DNA from: Bactericera cockerelli
Taxonomy: Eukaryota; Arthropoda; Insecta; Hemiptera; Triozidae
DNA: 64,000 nucleotides
Direction: 5' to 3'
Assembly: GCA_024516035.1 (NCBI GenBank)
Contig: CM044967.1
Location: 5,016,859 to 5,080,858, forward strand
This document shows, one piece after another, positions 1 through 10,817 of the stretch. The notes beneath the pieces are model-generated. The model worked only from the letters and a program-made list of their open reading frames with translations. It had not been told where the DNA came from and made no database searches. The position numbers were made by a program, and so were the translations under genes. The stretch's first letter is position 1. Every line of letters starts with the position of its first letter.

Positions 1-379
1 AAGGTCTAATTACCAAGGATTACCGTACACAATTTTAAATTTACTGAGAAAGCCCTTTCGAAAGATATTCAGGGGTTTCCAGACTTTTCTGCATACACAA
101 AGTTGGACGCCATTTGCAAACAAATAATATTTAAAAAATAAAATTTGCACCAATGTATTTCTTATTTAAAGCCCTCTCCAAAAATATATCGCAAGGTGGG
201 GGTTCGTATTTAAAAAAATGAAGTTGCCCCCCCTGGCCCCGACATGGGGGCCGGTAACAAAAATCGACCCCACTCTAAAGGAAGGTCTTATTAGCCCAGT
301 TTACCATACAAAATTTTAATTTTACCGAAGAAGCCATTCGAAAGTTATTCAGGGGTTTCCAGACTTTTGCCCCACCCTG
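1..379 (-). mobile_element. M4 foldback element, truncated by window edge
   Basis: The window opens inside one arm of the foldback element that is complete at 38183-39045. The order of segments matches the right arm of that copy, ending with ccaccctg followed by TA at 380-381. It includes the GGCCCC/GGGGCC local palindrome near 235-255. It has no coding capacity. The left part lies outside the window. Confidence 0.8.
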
Positions 380-475
380 TATATAGTATGATTGAATGAA
401 GATGAGAAGTTGTACTAGATTTACTTGAATATCAGAATATACCTGGACAGCTGTTTTGAACTGATTTGCTCTCAT
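380..475 (+). repeat. Interspersed repeat H
   Basis: This short unclassified repeat contains the phrase tacctggacagctgttt and ends with ctctcatcag. Related copies lie at 18360-18470, 28835-28895 and, inverted, 19297-19345. No ends or coding sequence can be defined. Confidence 0.5.
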
Positions 476-479
476 CAGC

Positions 480-1569
480 CGGCATTAGTTCCGATTTTGT
501 TGTTGAGAAGACGTCAAAAATTACTTGAGCACATGCGATTAAATGTCGCCGAAAATACCAAATACTTCATACCAGTATGCTAGTCATACTACGACATTCA
601 AGTCCACGTTTCTAAGTAGCTAGTAGCAATGCAAGGGATTACCAAATTTCATGTGAGCCTAACAACATTGGTATGTTGTTAGGACTCAAGCAACAAACAA
701 ATATAATCCATGAACAAAAGTTAATGCAATAGGTTCACCGAGATTAATGCGATTATTCAAAAACTGTTGTGAATAGAATATCGATACATTAGCTAATAAT
801 CTCAGTTGATTCTGAAATGCTCCTCTAGTCACAAATCCCATTTGATTCCCTTCGAGTTAGGTCCCTGTTTAATAATTCAACCCCCCCCCCCCCCACTTGA
901 AATCTAGTGCCTGCATTTTGTGGTCTAATGCTATGGTTTACAGTTCAGATTGTTTAGAAATCCATATGGCACTTGATAATGAACTGATTTGTTTATAAAT
1001 AGGGTACGAGTTCAAGAAACGCCTGTAGACAAATCATAGCAGATTTAATCAGAACCAAGTAGATTATGACGCAAGGAATTATCAACTTACCTACAAAATA
1101 AAGAATTTCTTAGAACATGGAATGTTAAACATTGTATTTTTTTGTAATGATGTAACAACGCATCATGAATTTCTATTAAAAATGGATCTAAGTATCGACC
1201 CGAAGTATTTCGCATGGCAGGCCAGCTTATACCCATTTATTCCTCATAACATTTTTCGCGTTTTCTGTCTCTGAGGGTAACGGTCTATAACTACAAGTGG
1301 ATGAATTCAAGTTAATTTTTTTTTGTCAAGGCCAAACGTAATTGTAGGTACTCTAAATCTCAGAAAATAGATGATAGAGTATAAAAATGCCAGACTTTAT
1401 TCTTTTGACTGAAATTTTGATGCCAAATTTTTACCTAGTATTTTAACACCTAGTACAACTTCTCAATTTTCTTACTATAATGCACTTTAATTTTTTTATC
1501 AGTAAAATCAGTTCGTCAGTATAAACAGTATATGTACCAGCTTAATTAAAGCATAATTATCTATTATTT
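480..1569. other. AT-rich gap, no gene seen
   Basis: This stretch has no convincing exon, tRNA or recognised repeat. The only features are a run of C at about 881-893 and short A/T tracts. Confidence 0.5.
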
Positions 1570-1985
1570 ATTATAATCTTTGCACCAATATCTCTGAATC
1601 CATCAGCATTTCATCAGCTTTATTTATAACATCTCTATTTTTTCAACTTTGTATTAATATCTTTGAAATTTTCCTCTACTAGTTTATTTACAACAGAGCT
1701 GTCTGAACTTTGTTCCAATATCTTTAAGTTTTTCCATCACTAATCAACTTTGTACTAGTTTCATTTATAACAGCTCTATTTTTTGAACTTTGTATCAACT
1801 TTTTTCTATACTTGTTTATTTATAACTGCTCTGTCTGAACATAGTTCCAATATCCTCAAGTTTTTCCATCGTCAATCCATTTATTTGCACTTGCCCGTCT
1901 TTAACTGTCTCATCAGGGATGATAAATACACTGTTGGCACAGTTGGACCTCTCTTGCGCTGTCAGTCTAAATAAAGAAATTTTAC
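1570..1985. repeat. Degenerate tandem repeat with LINE-like 3' tail
   Basis: Variants of 'ccaatatcttnaagtttttcc' and 'actttgtacnagttt' plus 'tttataacagctct' recur at roughly 65-130 bp spacing from about 1580 to 1875. The block ends in ctaaataaagaaattttac, which resembles the poly(A)-signal end of a non-LTR retrotransposon. The short reading frame over it is not codon-like, and I treat the block as decayed repeat. Confidence 0.35.
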
Positions 1986-3372
1986 TTTTACTTATAAATC
2001 CAAAACTCTGTTTATCCTACAAGAATTAGACTACAACATAGTCCCTTTATTCTCTCAGTCCAAAAAAGTCTCATTTATAGGTGTAAATCAGATGAATCAA
2101 GAGTTCTAGTGACTGTCCTTCGGATAAATGTCAATCATCAACCTCTTTGTGTGATGAAACCTATTTCACCCAGATGAGACTAAAACACATCACCTTATAT
2201 GATAAAAAAAAAAGTCATAAGGGGGAAAATGAATGAAGAAAAATGCTAGCTTAATTTTTCGTACAAGCAAATAAATAAAGAATGAATTGTGATTATGCAA
2301 ATTTGAAAAAAGAAAACAGAAATGTTGAAATATGATTCATTTATGAAGAATAAAATAGATAAGCTCAATTCACAACAAAATAAAATATCTAATTTTCTAT
2401 TGAAGCATTCAACTAATAACAAATCAATGTGTCAATTAAAAAAAATATATATAAACAAAATATACTTTCATGTAAAAATGATACAGTTAAAATCAGTCTT
2501 AAAAGCAATGGTGTGATTATACTTACACATATTTTCCTCTAATTTTCAATGCTTTCTTCAGCATGTTCATGGGATATCAAACTTTGATTTGTTCAAACTT
2601 TTCAAAATGAATAAAAAATGGATTCAATCTTTTTTTAAAATATTTGCATGGGTTTTCTTTTTTTTTTTTTTTACTTAACTAATTAATTTTTTAACTAATA
2701 TCGACCATTTCTCTTTCAAAACACCATATCGTTAAGTACTAGAAAATAAAATTGTTTGCAAATGTTAGGAGAACATTTCCAGGGATTTATTCAGATCATG
2801 TAATTTAATTATCATAATTTTGTCGCTTGCAAGTAGCATAACAATGTGGACCTCGACTATTTTGTTAAAAATAAAAAAGCAGTATTCTGTATAGTTATTG
2901 AACACAATCGAAGAATACAAAAGTTGCAAAGAAATAATGTAGCCAGAACAATTGGTTTATCTCTTAGCTGTGACTGAAAGGCGTCTTGTCCCCTGTACGT
3001 CTCTTATTTAATGTTTGTTTCTAGAGTAGATTTCTTGGTCATGATCCTGTCATTTGTAAAGTTTCGTTTCATGAACTTCAGAGTGGAATTTTGAATTACT
3101 TTAATCACCATTGTTACAAAATATAAAATATTCCCTCCAAGGCTGAAGAACGAGGCACTGTGCCTTTCACAGCTGCCGCATTTCCTCTCAGGATACACAG
3201 AGAAATACTCTATTTCAATTACTTTATTTATTCTCATGTTCGTGACTTAAGAAAAGTATATTTCTTTATTTTAAAAAGAGGAAAGATAAACTTTAAAAGA
3301 AAATAGGCAGAAGTGAAAAGAAGACAAAGATGGAAAAACAAATAATAAAATGGTATGCTCATTTGGACTCAC
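1986..3372. other. AT-rich gap downstream of IRF2BP-like exon
   Basis: On the minus strand this is the start of the intron that follows the exon ending at 3373. I looked for the family's C-terminal RING-type exon here and did not find it, so it should lie left of the window. No repeat family was recognised. Confidence 0.5.
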
Positions 3373-4254
3373 CATTGGGTTTGAAGGTTGCTGTGTCGAA
3401 TGAGGGAGCTCGAATGGGATGTTTTGGTTCTGCTTTGAAAGTCCTATCGAAAGCAACGACTGCTAAACTGCCTGCGGGCAGAGATTCGCCTCGAGTGAGG
3501 GGTGGCCGGGGCCCGTGGCCTGCCTGCTCCTCCACACTCATCATGCGCTTGGTGGCGGGGGGGTCCCCGCTGGGGTGCAGTTGATGGTGGTGTGACTCAT
3601 CCTCCTCTGCAGGGTGGACAGCCCGCGCTTGAGTCCCATGTTCTGGGGAGGCATGTTGCCGGTGCGGGGCATGTGATGGGCTGTGCTGAGGTGAGCGGAA
3701 GACACTCGCCGAGACACCATGTCGCCATGGTCTCCGTCGCTAGGCGCCGTGTTGAGGGTCCTCGTCATCGCAGCTCTGGTGGTGTTGGGAGGGGGCGGGG
3801 CCACGTACTCTGACAAGAGTCCTGACCTGGAATGATGCAGCGTGGCGTAGCTCGCGTGCAGCGGCGGCTGCTGAGGCTGCCTGCTGGACACATGGGCGGC
3901 GGGCGGCAGACCCACCACCTCGAGACTAGCGGCGCCGTTCTGGTGGGAGCTGTCGTGCGAGGTGGCGCTGGCGGAGCGGTGCAGGGTGCCTGAGGACTTG
4001 CCGGAGTGGTGGTGACTGCTGGAGGCACCGGCGTTGCCTCGGCTGCTGCTCTCCTGGAACCCATGGGCTCGCTTCATCTGCCGCGCTGTCTCGATCACCA
4101 GCTCTATCCTGTCCGCCCCCTCGTAGTTGACACAGCCCCGGCACACTGCCTCCGTGAAGTCGTGCAGCATCGCCCAGGGCATGCGAGGCAGGTCGCACAA
4201 GTAGCAGTGCTGTCGCTTGCCGCCCATCTGGATCATCGTCGACATATTCACCAT
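3373..4254 (-). CDS. IRF2BP-family transcriptional corepressor, first coding exon (partial, frameshifted)
   Basis: The N-terminus carries the IRF2BP-type C4 zinc finger: C17-x2-C20, the family signature LPRMPWAM, then C38-x2-C41 and [10 protein letters not shown] (residues 42-51). This is near-identical in pattern to vertebrate IRF2BP1/2/L and insect Pits-type proteins, which are nuclear corepressor or adaptor proteins with an N-terminal zinc finger and a C-terminal RING. A Ser/His/Pro-rich low-complexity linker follows. The first frame stops at 3541-3543 (237 aa). A +1 shift at the seven-C run (plus strand G7, 3557-3563) continues the reading into a conserved-looking segment ending at a perfect donor, AATG|GTGAGT, at 3373/3372. 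I read this as one exon of about 294 codons with a one-base indel, real or assembly error. ATG 4254 lies 6 bases inside a possible acceptor (tttttcag, exon start 4260), so an upstream 5' exon is likely. The RING exon is not in the window. Confidence 0.9.
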
Positions 4255-4650
4255 TAGGAACTGAAAAATTAAACGATATTCACTAAACTGTCACGACAAA
4301 AAAAGGAAAAATTTGTGTCTCGTCTCAAATTCACGTCAGTTTTGATTTCCAAACAATCCAAACACATTTTATATTCAAAAGCTAGATACCGAATCCAAAT
4401 AAAATATAGGCTTAAGAAGAAAAAACTTCAAAAAATTACTAGGTATACACTTCAAAAATAAACACTCTGAATTGAATTAATGCTCTGAGCCAGATCGCAA
4501 GAGACTAACGGCACCGTCCGCGCTGAAGGCAGAAGCAATACTGGGGGACGCTAGCGCCGCGACCAGGAGAGGGAATGCTAACAGCAGCTACGTCACGGGT
4601 TGCGCGCTAGTCACCGCGCACACCATTCTGTATTGGCCAGTCACTTTCGC
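4255..4650 (-). promoter_or_regulatory. Probable 5' UTR / promoter region of the IRF2BP-like gene
   Basis: A locally CpG- and GC-rich block (about 4490-4640) stands out from AT-rich surroundings directly upstream of the first coding exon. It includes a TGACGT half-CRE near 4590. Between this block and the exon lies AT-rich sequence ending in a tttttcag acceptor, which suggests a non-coding first exon plus intron. No TATA box or transcription start can be fixed. Confidence 0.4.
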
Positions 4651-4861
4651 TCCATGGATTTTCATGAGGCCCAGACGTGGTCTTGCAGGTTACAGTCCCC
4701 CGCGTCACGTGACTCAGCTCGGAGGAGTCCAAAACAGAGCTAGACATTCTAATCCAGATCATCCCACCTGTCGGTCGCATCTCTTTGAGTTTGAAGAACG
4801 TCTCGAGAAACTGGAGAAAACCACGGTTGCGAATCCAGATCATGTCTATTGCCAATTGATA

Positions 4862-5033
4862 CAGTAGAATCTCGCTATCTCGAAATTCAAGGGAGGACAA
4901 AAGCGGTCATATCGATTTATCGAGAGTTTTGGGGATTTCGAACAGGGAATAAAAATCGACGAAGGCCGAAGAATTCTTTACAGTTAACGGGATTTCCGAT
5001 CCATCCTAATTTCGAGTTAGCGAGATCTTACTG
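4862..5033. mobile_element. M3: pogo/Tigger-like MITE
   Basis: The terminal inverted repeats start cagtagaatctcgctatctc and read back from the right as cagtaagatctcgctaactc, about 28 bp long with few mismatches. TA lies on both sides, as in Tc1/mariner-pogo target duplication. The 172-bp element has no coding capacity. The CAGT(A/T) ends and the 'resembling-resistor' TCGAAAT inner part fit the pogo group. Confidence 0.7.
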
Positions 5034-5584
5034 TAGAGGATAATGTTATCAAAGAACTTCTAGCAAAAACAGTAATTCTAATGTTTTTGCATATTTTTCC
5101 TAACTGAAATTTAACTCAACTGGAGTGCTCATTCTCAGCATGGATTCTATAGCCGTATTTTTCTTTCTAACCAAAGTGGATGCAACTGGAATAAAATGAA
5201 CAAAGCAAGTCATTTTTTCTTTTGGAAGAGGAAAAATCTTCTTCCAGTTTGGTTAACCAAAGTGGATTTAGAAAATTCTTTCTTCCAGTTCTTTTATAGG
5301 TTAAGTCCATTGTTTATCTTTAAAAGTACCGAAATGCATTTTTCTTTCACGAATAGTGGGGAAGCTAAACTGGAAATATTTGGAATAAAATGGAAATTTT
5401 GGAAATATTGAACCTGGAAAATAAATAAATCCAAAAGAAACATACCCCTAAAGCTTCTCTTTCGTATTATTCGTTTTTCATCAATTGCTCCGTCGTGTAT
5501 GAACATGCAGTTAAAAAACGACGTTAAACCCTAATATGACTAATCATAAATTGCTACTATGGAATCTAAGTTTGAGGTTAACGG
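5034..5584. other. Gap without gene
   Basis: AT-rich sequence in which the phrase 'ccaaagtggat' and ttcttccagttt occur twice at about 5175-5290. No exon or known repeat was recognised. Confidence 0.4.
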
Positions 5585-5786
5585 TCTGGCTGGGGGACTA
5601 TAAACAGGGAGGAGACCAGCAGTCTGGCTGGGGGACTATAAACAGGGAGTAGACCAGCATTGGCTTGGTTCTGGGGGCCCTTGTCACTTATTAGCCTCCT
5701 TGTGAAGACAGTGGTAGAAGTGCCGAGTCATTCCTCCACTGTCTAGCTACCATCGTTCACGATGACGCCACCGTATGATGATTATG
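5585..5786 (+). repeat. Repeat K, with duplicated head
   Basis: The head ctggctgggggactataaac occurs twice in tandem (5585 and 5621), followed by the body to cgttcacgatgacgccacc and atgatgatt. The body contains a 9-bp inverted pair, agacagtgg and ccactgtct. Other copies: 11440-11572, 34583-34652, 37977-38134, 39153-39196, 62040-62085 and 62197-62370. Confidence 0.7.
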
Positions 5787-6580
5787 GAATGAAACTAAAG
5801 GGGAAATTGTTTTTTTTTATACATCTCGATTGATTTTTGTTATAAATATTGTTATATTGTACAAAGAGCTCTGATGCTCGTAAATAAATGAACCGGTACA
5901 CCCGGTATTATTTTTAAAGGGTAAAATATTTGCATGAATAATTATAACAACAAGTAAGAAAAAAAAAAACTCCTGGAAAAGCATCAGAAGCAGAAGTGAT
6001 ACGCGAAGTGAAAATTTGATACTTGGCGTAACAAACGTGGCGTACGCAAATAATTCCGGGCATGAGATGCGAGGGCTTGCCCCCTCTTTACGTAAATACA
6101 TTGGATATTTTGGAAAGTGATCAATTTTCAGAAATTTCGACGTCAAAAGAGGCAGTGATACTCCTCAACAGTTCAGTACACTTGAAATATGTTCACGATG
6201 ACGCTGTTGTGACGCCAGAAACGAAGCTCCGCGCGTTTGAACAAGTTATGGACTCGAGGCCAGTCTCGAAAATTACGAGACGAAATTCGGTTGGCTCGTC
6301 CTGAAATCCAGCTAAAACCCTGGAAAATTTACCACTCGACGGGAATTTTCTTGAATTTTTCGGACGAGACAGTGCAGCGCCATGTGTCGTCTCGTTTTTT
6401 CAGGCGAGACGAGACAAAATCTATAGTTTCGTCTATCATTAGCTCGGTGGTTGAACTTGTCACATCGAACCGTAAGCTGTCCACTATTGGACAAAGGTGT
6501 CTTCTCTACTCCTCCGTTAAGTTTTATCCTGAGCTTTATACAATCAGTTAACATTACCAAACTTCTCCGAGGCATTCTAG
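5787..6580. other. Gap without gene
   Basis: Overlapping open frames of about 80-110 codons on both strands have no recognisable domain and no good splice context. No repeat family was recognised except short A and T runs. Confidence 0.4.
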
Positions 6581-6806
6581 GTGCACTGGTAGTCAAGTGG
6601 TTAATGCGCTAGTCTGGTAATCCAGGTAGCGTAGGGATCCGTTGGTTCGAATCCTACCCAGTGCACGAATTTTTCCTCGTTAATTTGAGTTTGTGACCAC
6701 ATAATAATTAGACTCTGAGGGTTAGGTGGTAGAAAATGCTTTAAGCATGAGCCTCGCCTAGTGGTTAACTTCCACTAAAGATTATTATTATTATTATTAT
6801 TATTCT
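6581..6806 (+). mobile_element. SINE-B, full length
   Basis: The tRNA-like head starts gtgcactggtagtcaagtgg and closes with ccagtgcac, giving a 9-bp self-complementary acceptor-like stem. The B box is ggttcgaatcc. The body carries accacataataat and gttaggtggtagaaaatgct, and the tail is (att)n. Further copies: 10968-11236, 23278-23412, 23949-24108, 28440-28640, 50539-50757, 57553-57748, 62938-63250. Confidence 0.85.
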
Positions 6807-7433
6807 TATACCTACCCAATGGTCTGCCTTTAGGACTATATCCGTCTTCAGGGATCCAATGAAAGAGTGAACGAGTTCAATATTTATCCATGTGGACTTA
6901 TGAGGAGAACAATTAAAAAAGACCATCCTGGCTCTCCTGCAAAGTAGCGATTTGGTGTTTATCCCCTTTTCACTTTGAAGTGACGATATTTTTGCACAGC
7001 GAACCAACTTGTGTGTATGAGTTTTGACAAACAAAGTCCGATAGTTTGTCGGAGTTTGTGACCTAAATTGAGTGATTTTATTCGTCTGTTAGGTTTTTTA
7101 CAGCCTGATCATTGTTGTCCATTTTCTTATCTAATCTTTTCAAGCAGAGATCTGCGCATATATCTTTCTTATCACATATAGCTTTCTTATCTATGTACGT
7201 GTCAGGATCTGTCTGTTCCGGTTGTTAGGTCAAAGAGATAACGCCGACCTCTATGGCGTGGTCACTGTGACTCTGGAGCCAGAGGTCATGAGATTGAATC
7301 CGCGGTTGGTCAGAATTTTCCATGGGCCCTAAGATTTTATGAAGCATTTCATTTCCCCATGTCCTCAACGCTATTGTGGATGTTTTTTTTTTTTTTTTTT
7401 TTTTTTTTTTTGTAAATACAAAATATAAAAAAA
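6807..7433. other. Gap without gene; 29-T run
   Basis: No gene was seen. A degenerate tRNA-like segment lies near 7235-7320 (gtggtcactgtgactctggagcc, then ttgaatccgcgg). A homopolymer of 29 T lies at 7383-7411, likely the tail of a minus-strand retroposed copy. Confidence 0.4.
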
Positions 7434-7575
7434 TGTCATATTTGTGTTAATCAATTTCGTGATGTCCCTACTACTCAAACTCACTCTGCTAATTTTTTAC
7501 CGAACTTGGAACTTGAACCACCGACGTCCAGGTTACAATTCCGCCGCCTTATCGATCAACCTACTCTAGTCGGTT
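7434..7575 (-). mobile_element. SINE-A
   Basis: An inverted copy of SINE-A. The tail catatttgtgttaatca comes first, then ctcaaactcactctgctaa, the B box complement (ggaacttgaacc) and the head ctactctagtcggt. The sequence is moderately diverged. Confidence 0.8.
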
Positions 7576-8199
7576 TAAATACAAAATATATAGGAAGGAG
7601 AGGGACAAGCGATACAACCCCCTGTTTTTAAAATATAATTCCTTGTGCCGTGCCTCTTAGTATTTTGCAAGACTATTTGCACAATAGAAATTCTATTACA
7701 ATATTGGAAATCATGAAGCAAAACGATCGGTATACTCACACAAAAATCTTGGCTACCAAATAAATATTTACTACTTAGGGCTCGAGTTGAAGAGAGAGAA
7801 AAAATTAAAACATGTAAATTATTTCGAGAAGAATTAGCTACGTCTCAGCTCAGACTATAACTATCCGAGTGAGTTTTCAGTGCTCACTTTATCCTGATAT
7901 TTTCTGAGAGGTTGAGTGGCAAGTAGTTTCGATAGTATCAGAATTCATACCGATATTTTGTGTCGATTATTCGGGAAAACATGAAATGAAACGCTAAAAG
8001 AATTCGATTTTTAGACGCAACATCGAGTAATACGATATACAATCGGTTTGAAATTTCTCACATGTTTTGAGGGACCAGATTCTTACCTAGAAGGTAAAGA
8101 GAGTATTGTTTTCGGTTGGTTTTTTCGAAAAAATCTGGTAAGAACCAGCGATAATGAGCTGAGAAGATTTCTGGAAGCATTAGAATCTCCTGATTTTTT
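7576..8199. other. Gap without gene
   Basis: AT-rich sequence with no exon, tRNA or repeat that I can name. The open frame running over 8048-8287 ends inside a SINE-C head and is not supported. Confidence 0.4.
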
Positions 8200-8285
8200 T
8201 TTAGAAAATTCTGTCATCCGGGATCGAACTCAGGATATCTGGACCACGGACAGTAGTCACAACCTTTACACCACGGAAGCTGGCT
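8200..8285 (-). mobile_element. SINE-C head fragment
   Basis: An inverted tRNA-like head of SINE-C: gggatcgaactcaggatatc, the phrase ggacagtagtcacaacc, then the complement of the A box region (ttacaccacgg). Only the 5' part is present. Confidence 0.65.
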
Positions 8286-8787
8286 AGCTCTATAGGTTAC
8301 ATTGTTTTGAAATTTTTGGTTCATCCTCTGGATCACAATTCGTGTATAACGTTCCACAGAGAGTTTTCACTATTTAATTTGTAAAAAATAAGTGATATTC
8401 CCAAAAAAACTAAAATGCGCACCTAGGTTTACAATACATATCTTCTTCTTCTTTGTTCCATATCTTCAAAAGACGTTTGCTATTTATTATTCTGGCCCAG
8501 TTTTTATTTATGAATTACTTCTTCTTGTGTTAGTCCTGTCCATATTGTGATGTTGCTCATCCATATCAAAAGCACCACATCTCAAAAGCTTCTAATCAGT
8601 TCATGGTGTCCTGTGTAAGAGTCCACACTTTGACTCCATACTCCATATGGAAAAGTCCTATAACTCTGCGCACCCACTAATATTGTGATATAAGAACTCA
8701 AAAAAAACACATTTATTTGTTTATTTATTGTTTAATAACACAATGAAACCTCATAGAAACATAGTGTACTGCTCAGTACTGTAATTC

Positions 8788-8938
8788 ATCCAGCCTGGGT
8801 AGGGCCTGAAATGCCTGTCTCACGTGTTCGGAGGGAACAAAATTTTCTCTAAGAAAATTCTACCCTCAACCGGGAATTGAACTTCAGATCTCTGAACTTC
8901 AGGCAGTAGTCCCTACCGTTACACCACGGGGGATAGCG
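8788..8938 (-). mobile_element. SINE-C, 5' half
   Basis: An inverted copy covering the body phrase cctgggtagggcc, ctcacgtgttcggagggaac and the tRNA-like head ending ttacaccacggg. The 3' half is missing. Upstream, at about 8710-8760, a short (ttta)n segment resembles a LINE 3' tail. Confidence 0.75.
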
Positions 8939-8995
8939 ACTATTAAGCTTGTAATTCTATGCCATTCTATAAGTCTAAAGTTACTAAAGTTGTCA

Positions 8996-9131
8996 ACCGA
9001 CCTCAGTAGATTGACCGATAAAGTGGTGGACTTGTAACCTGGAGTTCGGTGGTTCAAGTCCCGTTTTCAGCGTAGAATTAGTAAAGCTAGTAGTGGATAT
9101 CACGAAATTGATTAACACAAATATGATAGTT
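8996..9131 (+). mobile_element. SINE-A
   Basis: A full-length copy with head accgacctcagtagattg, B box ggttcaagtccc, body tagtaaagc and tail gattaacacaaatatgata. The head resembles tRNA-Tyr or tRNA-Thr (anticodon region gacttgtaa). Confidence 0.85.
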
Positions 9132-9404
9132 AACTAAAGTTACTATATGGTACCTGTGATGGACTCAGCCCAGTAAAAGAAAAAATCAATTTTTTCTCTC
9201 TCGATGTACCTATCAGAAAATTAATTATCTTTTTTTCTTAATAAATCGAGTACAGTTTTTTCTCTTTCAAAACGGGTGTACGCTTCAACCAACAATAAAA
9301 TCGAGAATCGACAAAATAAATGATCCAATTGATCCATTCCGACATCGCTTTTCTAACCCGGTGATTATTATTATAGACTGGTTGGAGTTCCACAAGAGAA
9401 GCAT

Positions 9405-9696
9405 CAATTATCACACCGACCTCTATTTAGATCTATTGTGACCAGTTGATGCTAATTCTGATGTACGTACTGATTTGAAGTAGTCAGGACGGGAGTTTTA
9501 CCCTCCATTCGTTGGGAATTGTACCAGCTATCCACGCAAGCACCTGGTTAATCTCACCCAGCCTGGGTGAGGTTAACCAGCCTCACGTGTATCGATGAAA
9601 CAGAATTTTCGTCGAAAAGGCTGCCCCAACCGGGAGTCGAACTCGGGAACTCTGGACCACGGGCAGTAGTCAGAACCATTACGCCACGGTGGCTGT
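9405..9696 (-). mobile_element. SINE-C, near full length
   Basis: An inverted copy that shows the 3' end (accgacctctatttagatc), tcaggacgggagttttaccc, the central cagcctgggtgagg, and the tRNA-like head ending cattacgccacggtggc. An extra ttaatctcacccagcctggg phrase shows an internal rearrangement. Confidence 0.8.
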
Positions 9697-10340
9697 GTGA
9701 TACTCTTAGCGCGTTCTAGTGGATGTATTCAAAAGTTTTTGTATTATTCGTGGCTCATGGAGAACAACATTGTTGAAAGCAAAATGGCGTAGGTAATACG
9801 AGAAGTACCATCCAACACAAAAATTATTTATTGAAAATTTTAATTAATTTGTTGGACAATTGATGGAAAATATTTAGTGGTCAACTTCAAATTGAACTGA
9901 GGATACTAAAAATCAATGATTGGTATTTTATCTGTTCCTTTTGAACTTTTCTGGAGAAATATTAAGATTTTTGTGTATTGGTACGATTGGTACCTTGCGA
10001 ATTTCCATGATAGAAACTGAAGCATCCTTCAATGTTAACATTTTAGGCAAGATACACCAACCTGTATTTGGACTGTCGTACCTTTTGTACCGATTTCTTC
10101 TGCTTTTGGGCTCAAGACGTCTCAAAATTTATTAAGCAATGTAATCACTAAATAAATTAAAACTTATTATGTGTATTTTTCGAATTTTAAAATCATAGGT
10201 TAATGTAAATTATTGCACCATTTTGTCAATTTTGCCTATACTTCATCTTTTGAAATCAAGCCGTTAGCTCTAGTTACTCAGTTTCGTTGAGTTATTCAGG
10301 ATGCGTTTAGAGGAAACAATTTTCTCCCTCTCCATCGCCT
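9697..10340. other. Gap upstream of tRNA-Thr
   Basis: An AT-rich region with complementary open frames of about 65-70 codons near 9920-10135 on both strands. Nothing marks either as a gene. Confidence 0.4.
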
Positions 10341-10412
10341 GCCTCTTTAGCTCAGTGGTAGAGCACTGGTCTCGTAAACCAGGGGTCGTGAGTTCAAACC
10401 TCACAGGAGGCA
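10341..10412 (+). tRNA. tRNA-Thr (anticodon CGT)
   Basis: A 72-nt cloverleaf. The acceptor gcctctt pairs fully with aggaggc (one G-T). The D stem gctc/gagc, the anticodon stem ctggt/accag with loop ctCGTaa, and the T stem gtgag/ctcac with loop ttcaaac all form. Intragenic A and B boxes are intact and a run of six T follows within 4 nt, as a Pol III terminator. It looks functional, unlike the many tRNA-like SINE heads around it. Confidence 0.95.
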
Positions 10413-10677
10413 TATTTTTTGTAGCAATTTTTAAATTAAATTTCACACCTTAAAAAAGTATCCTGTCATATCAGACACATTCAGCAGACTTGGCAAATTA
10501 TTACTGCAGTCTTTCGTTTTTTTCCCTAGAAAAGACAGCGCTTTCGTTCGTCTTGTCATGTGATTATACGAGTATACCTAAGTATCTATCTCCCATGGAT
10601 TATCAATTTATTTCACTCATACCTATTGGAACTCCCTGTCTTGAAACGACAGTCTAAAAAGCACTCCTATACTAAAA

Positions 10678-10790
10678 GTTATCATATTTGTGTTAAAATC
10701 ACAATCGTGATGATATCACAACCACGCTGAAAGCGGGACTGGAACCACCGACCTCCAGGTTATATCGATCAAACTATTGAGGATGCTCAC
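10678..10790 (-). mobile_element. SINE-A, head-truncated
   Basis: An inverted copy: the tail gttatcatatttgtgtt, then the B box region ggaaccaccgacctccaggt. The anticodon-arm segment is deleted before tatcgatcaaactattgagg. Confidence 0.75.
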
Positions 10791-10817
10791 TCCTATACTA
10801 TCTATAATAAAATTACA

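Noticed and set aside
3004..3237. 77-codon minus-strand frame with CGSC considered as a next IRF2BP exon
   Set aside because: There is no acceptor in the right place and the sequence does not resemble the family's RING domain.
3502..4257. Other open frames over the IRF2BP-like exon on both strands
   Set aside because: They are shadows of a GC-rich coding exon; only one frame has the zinc-finger signature.
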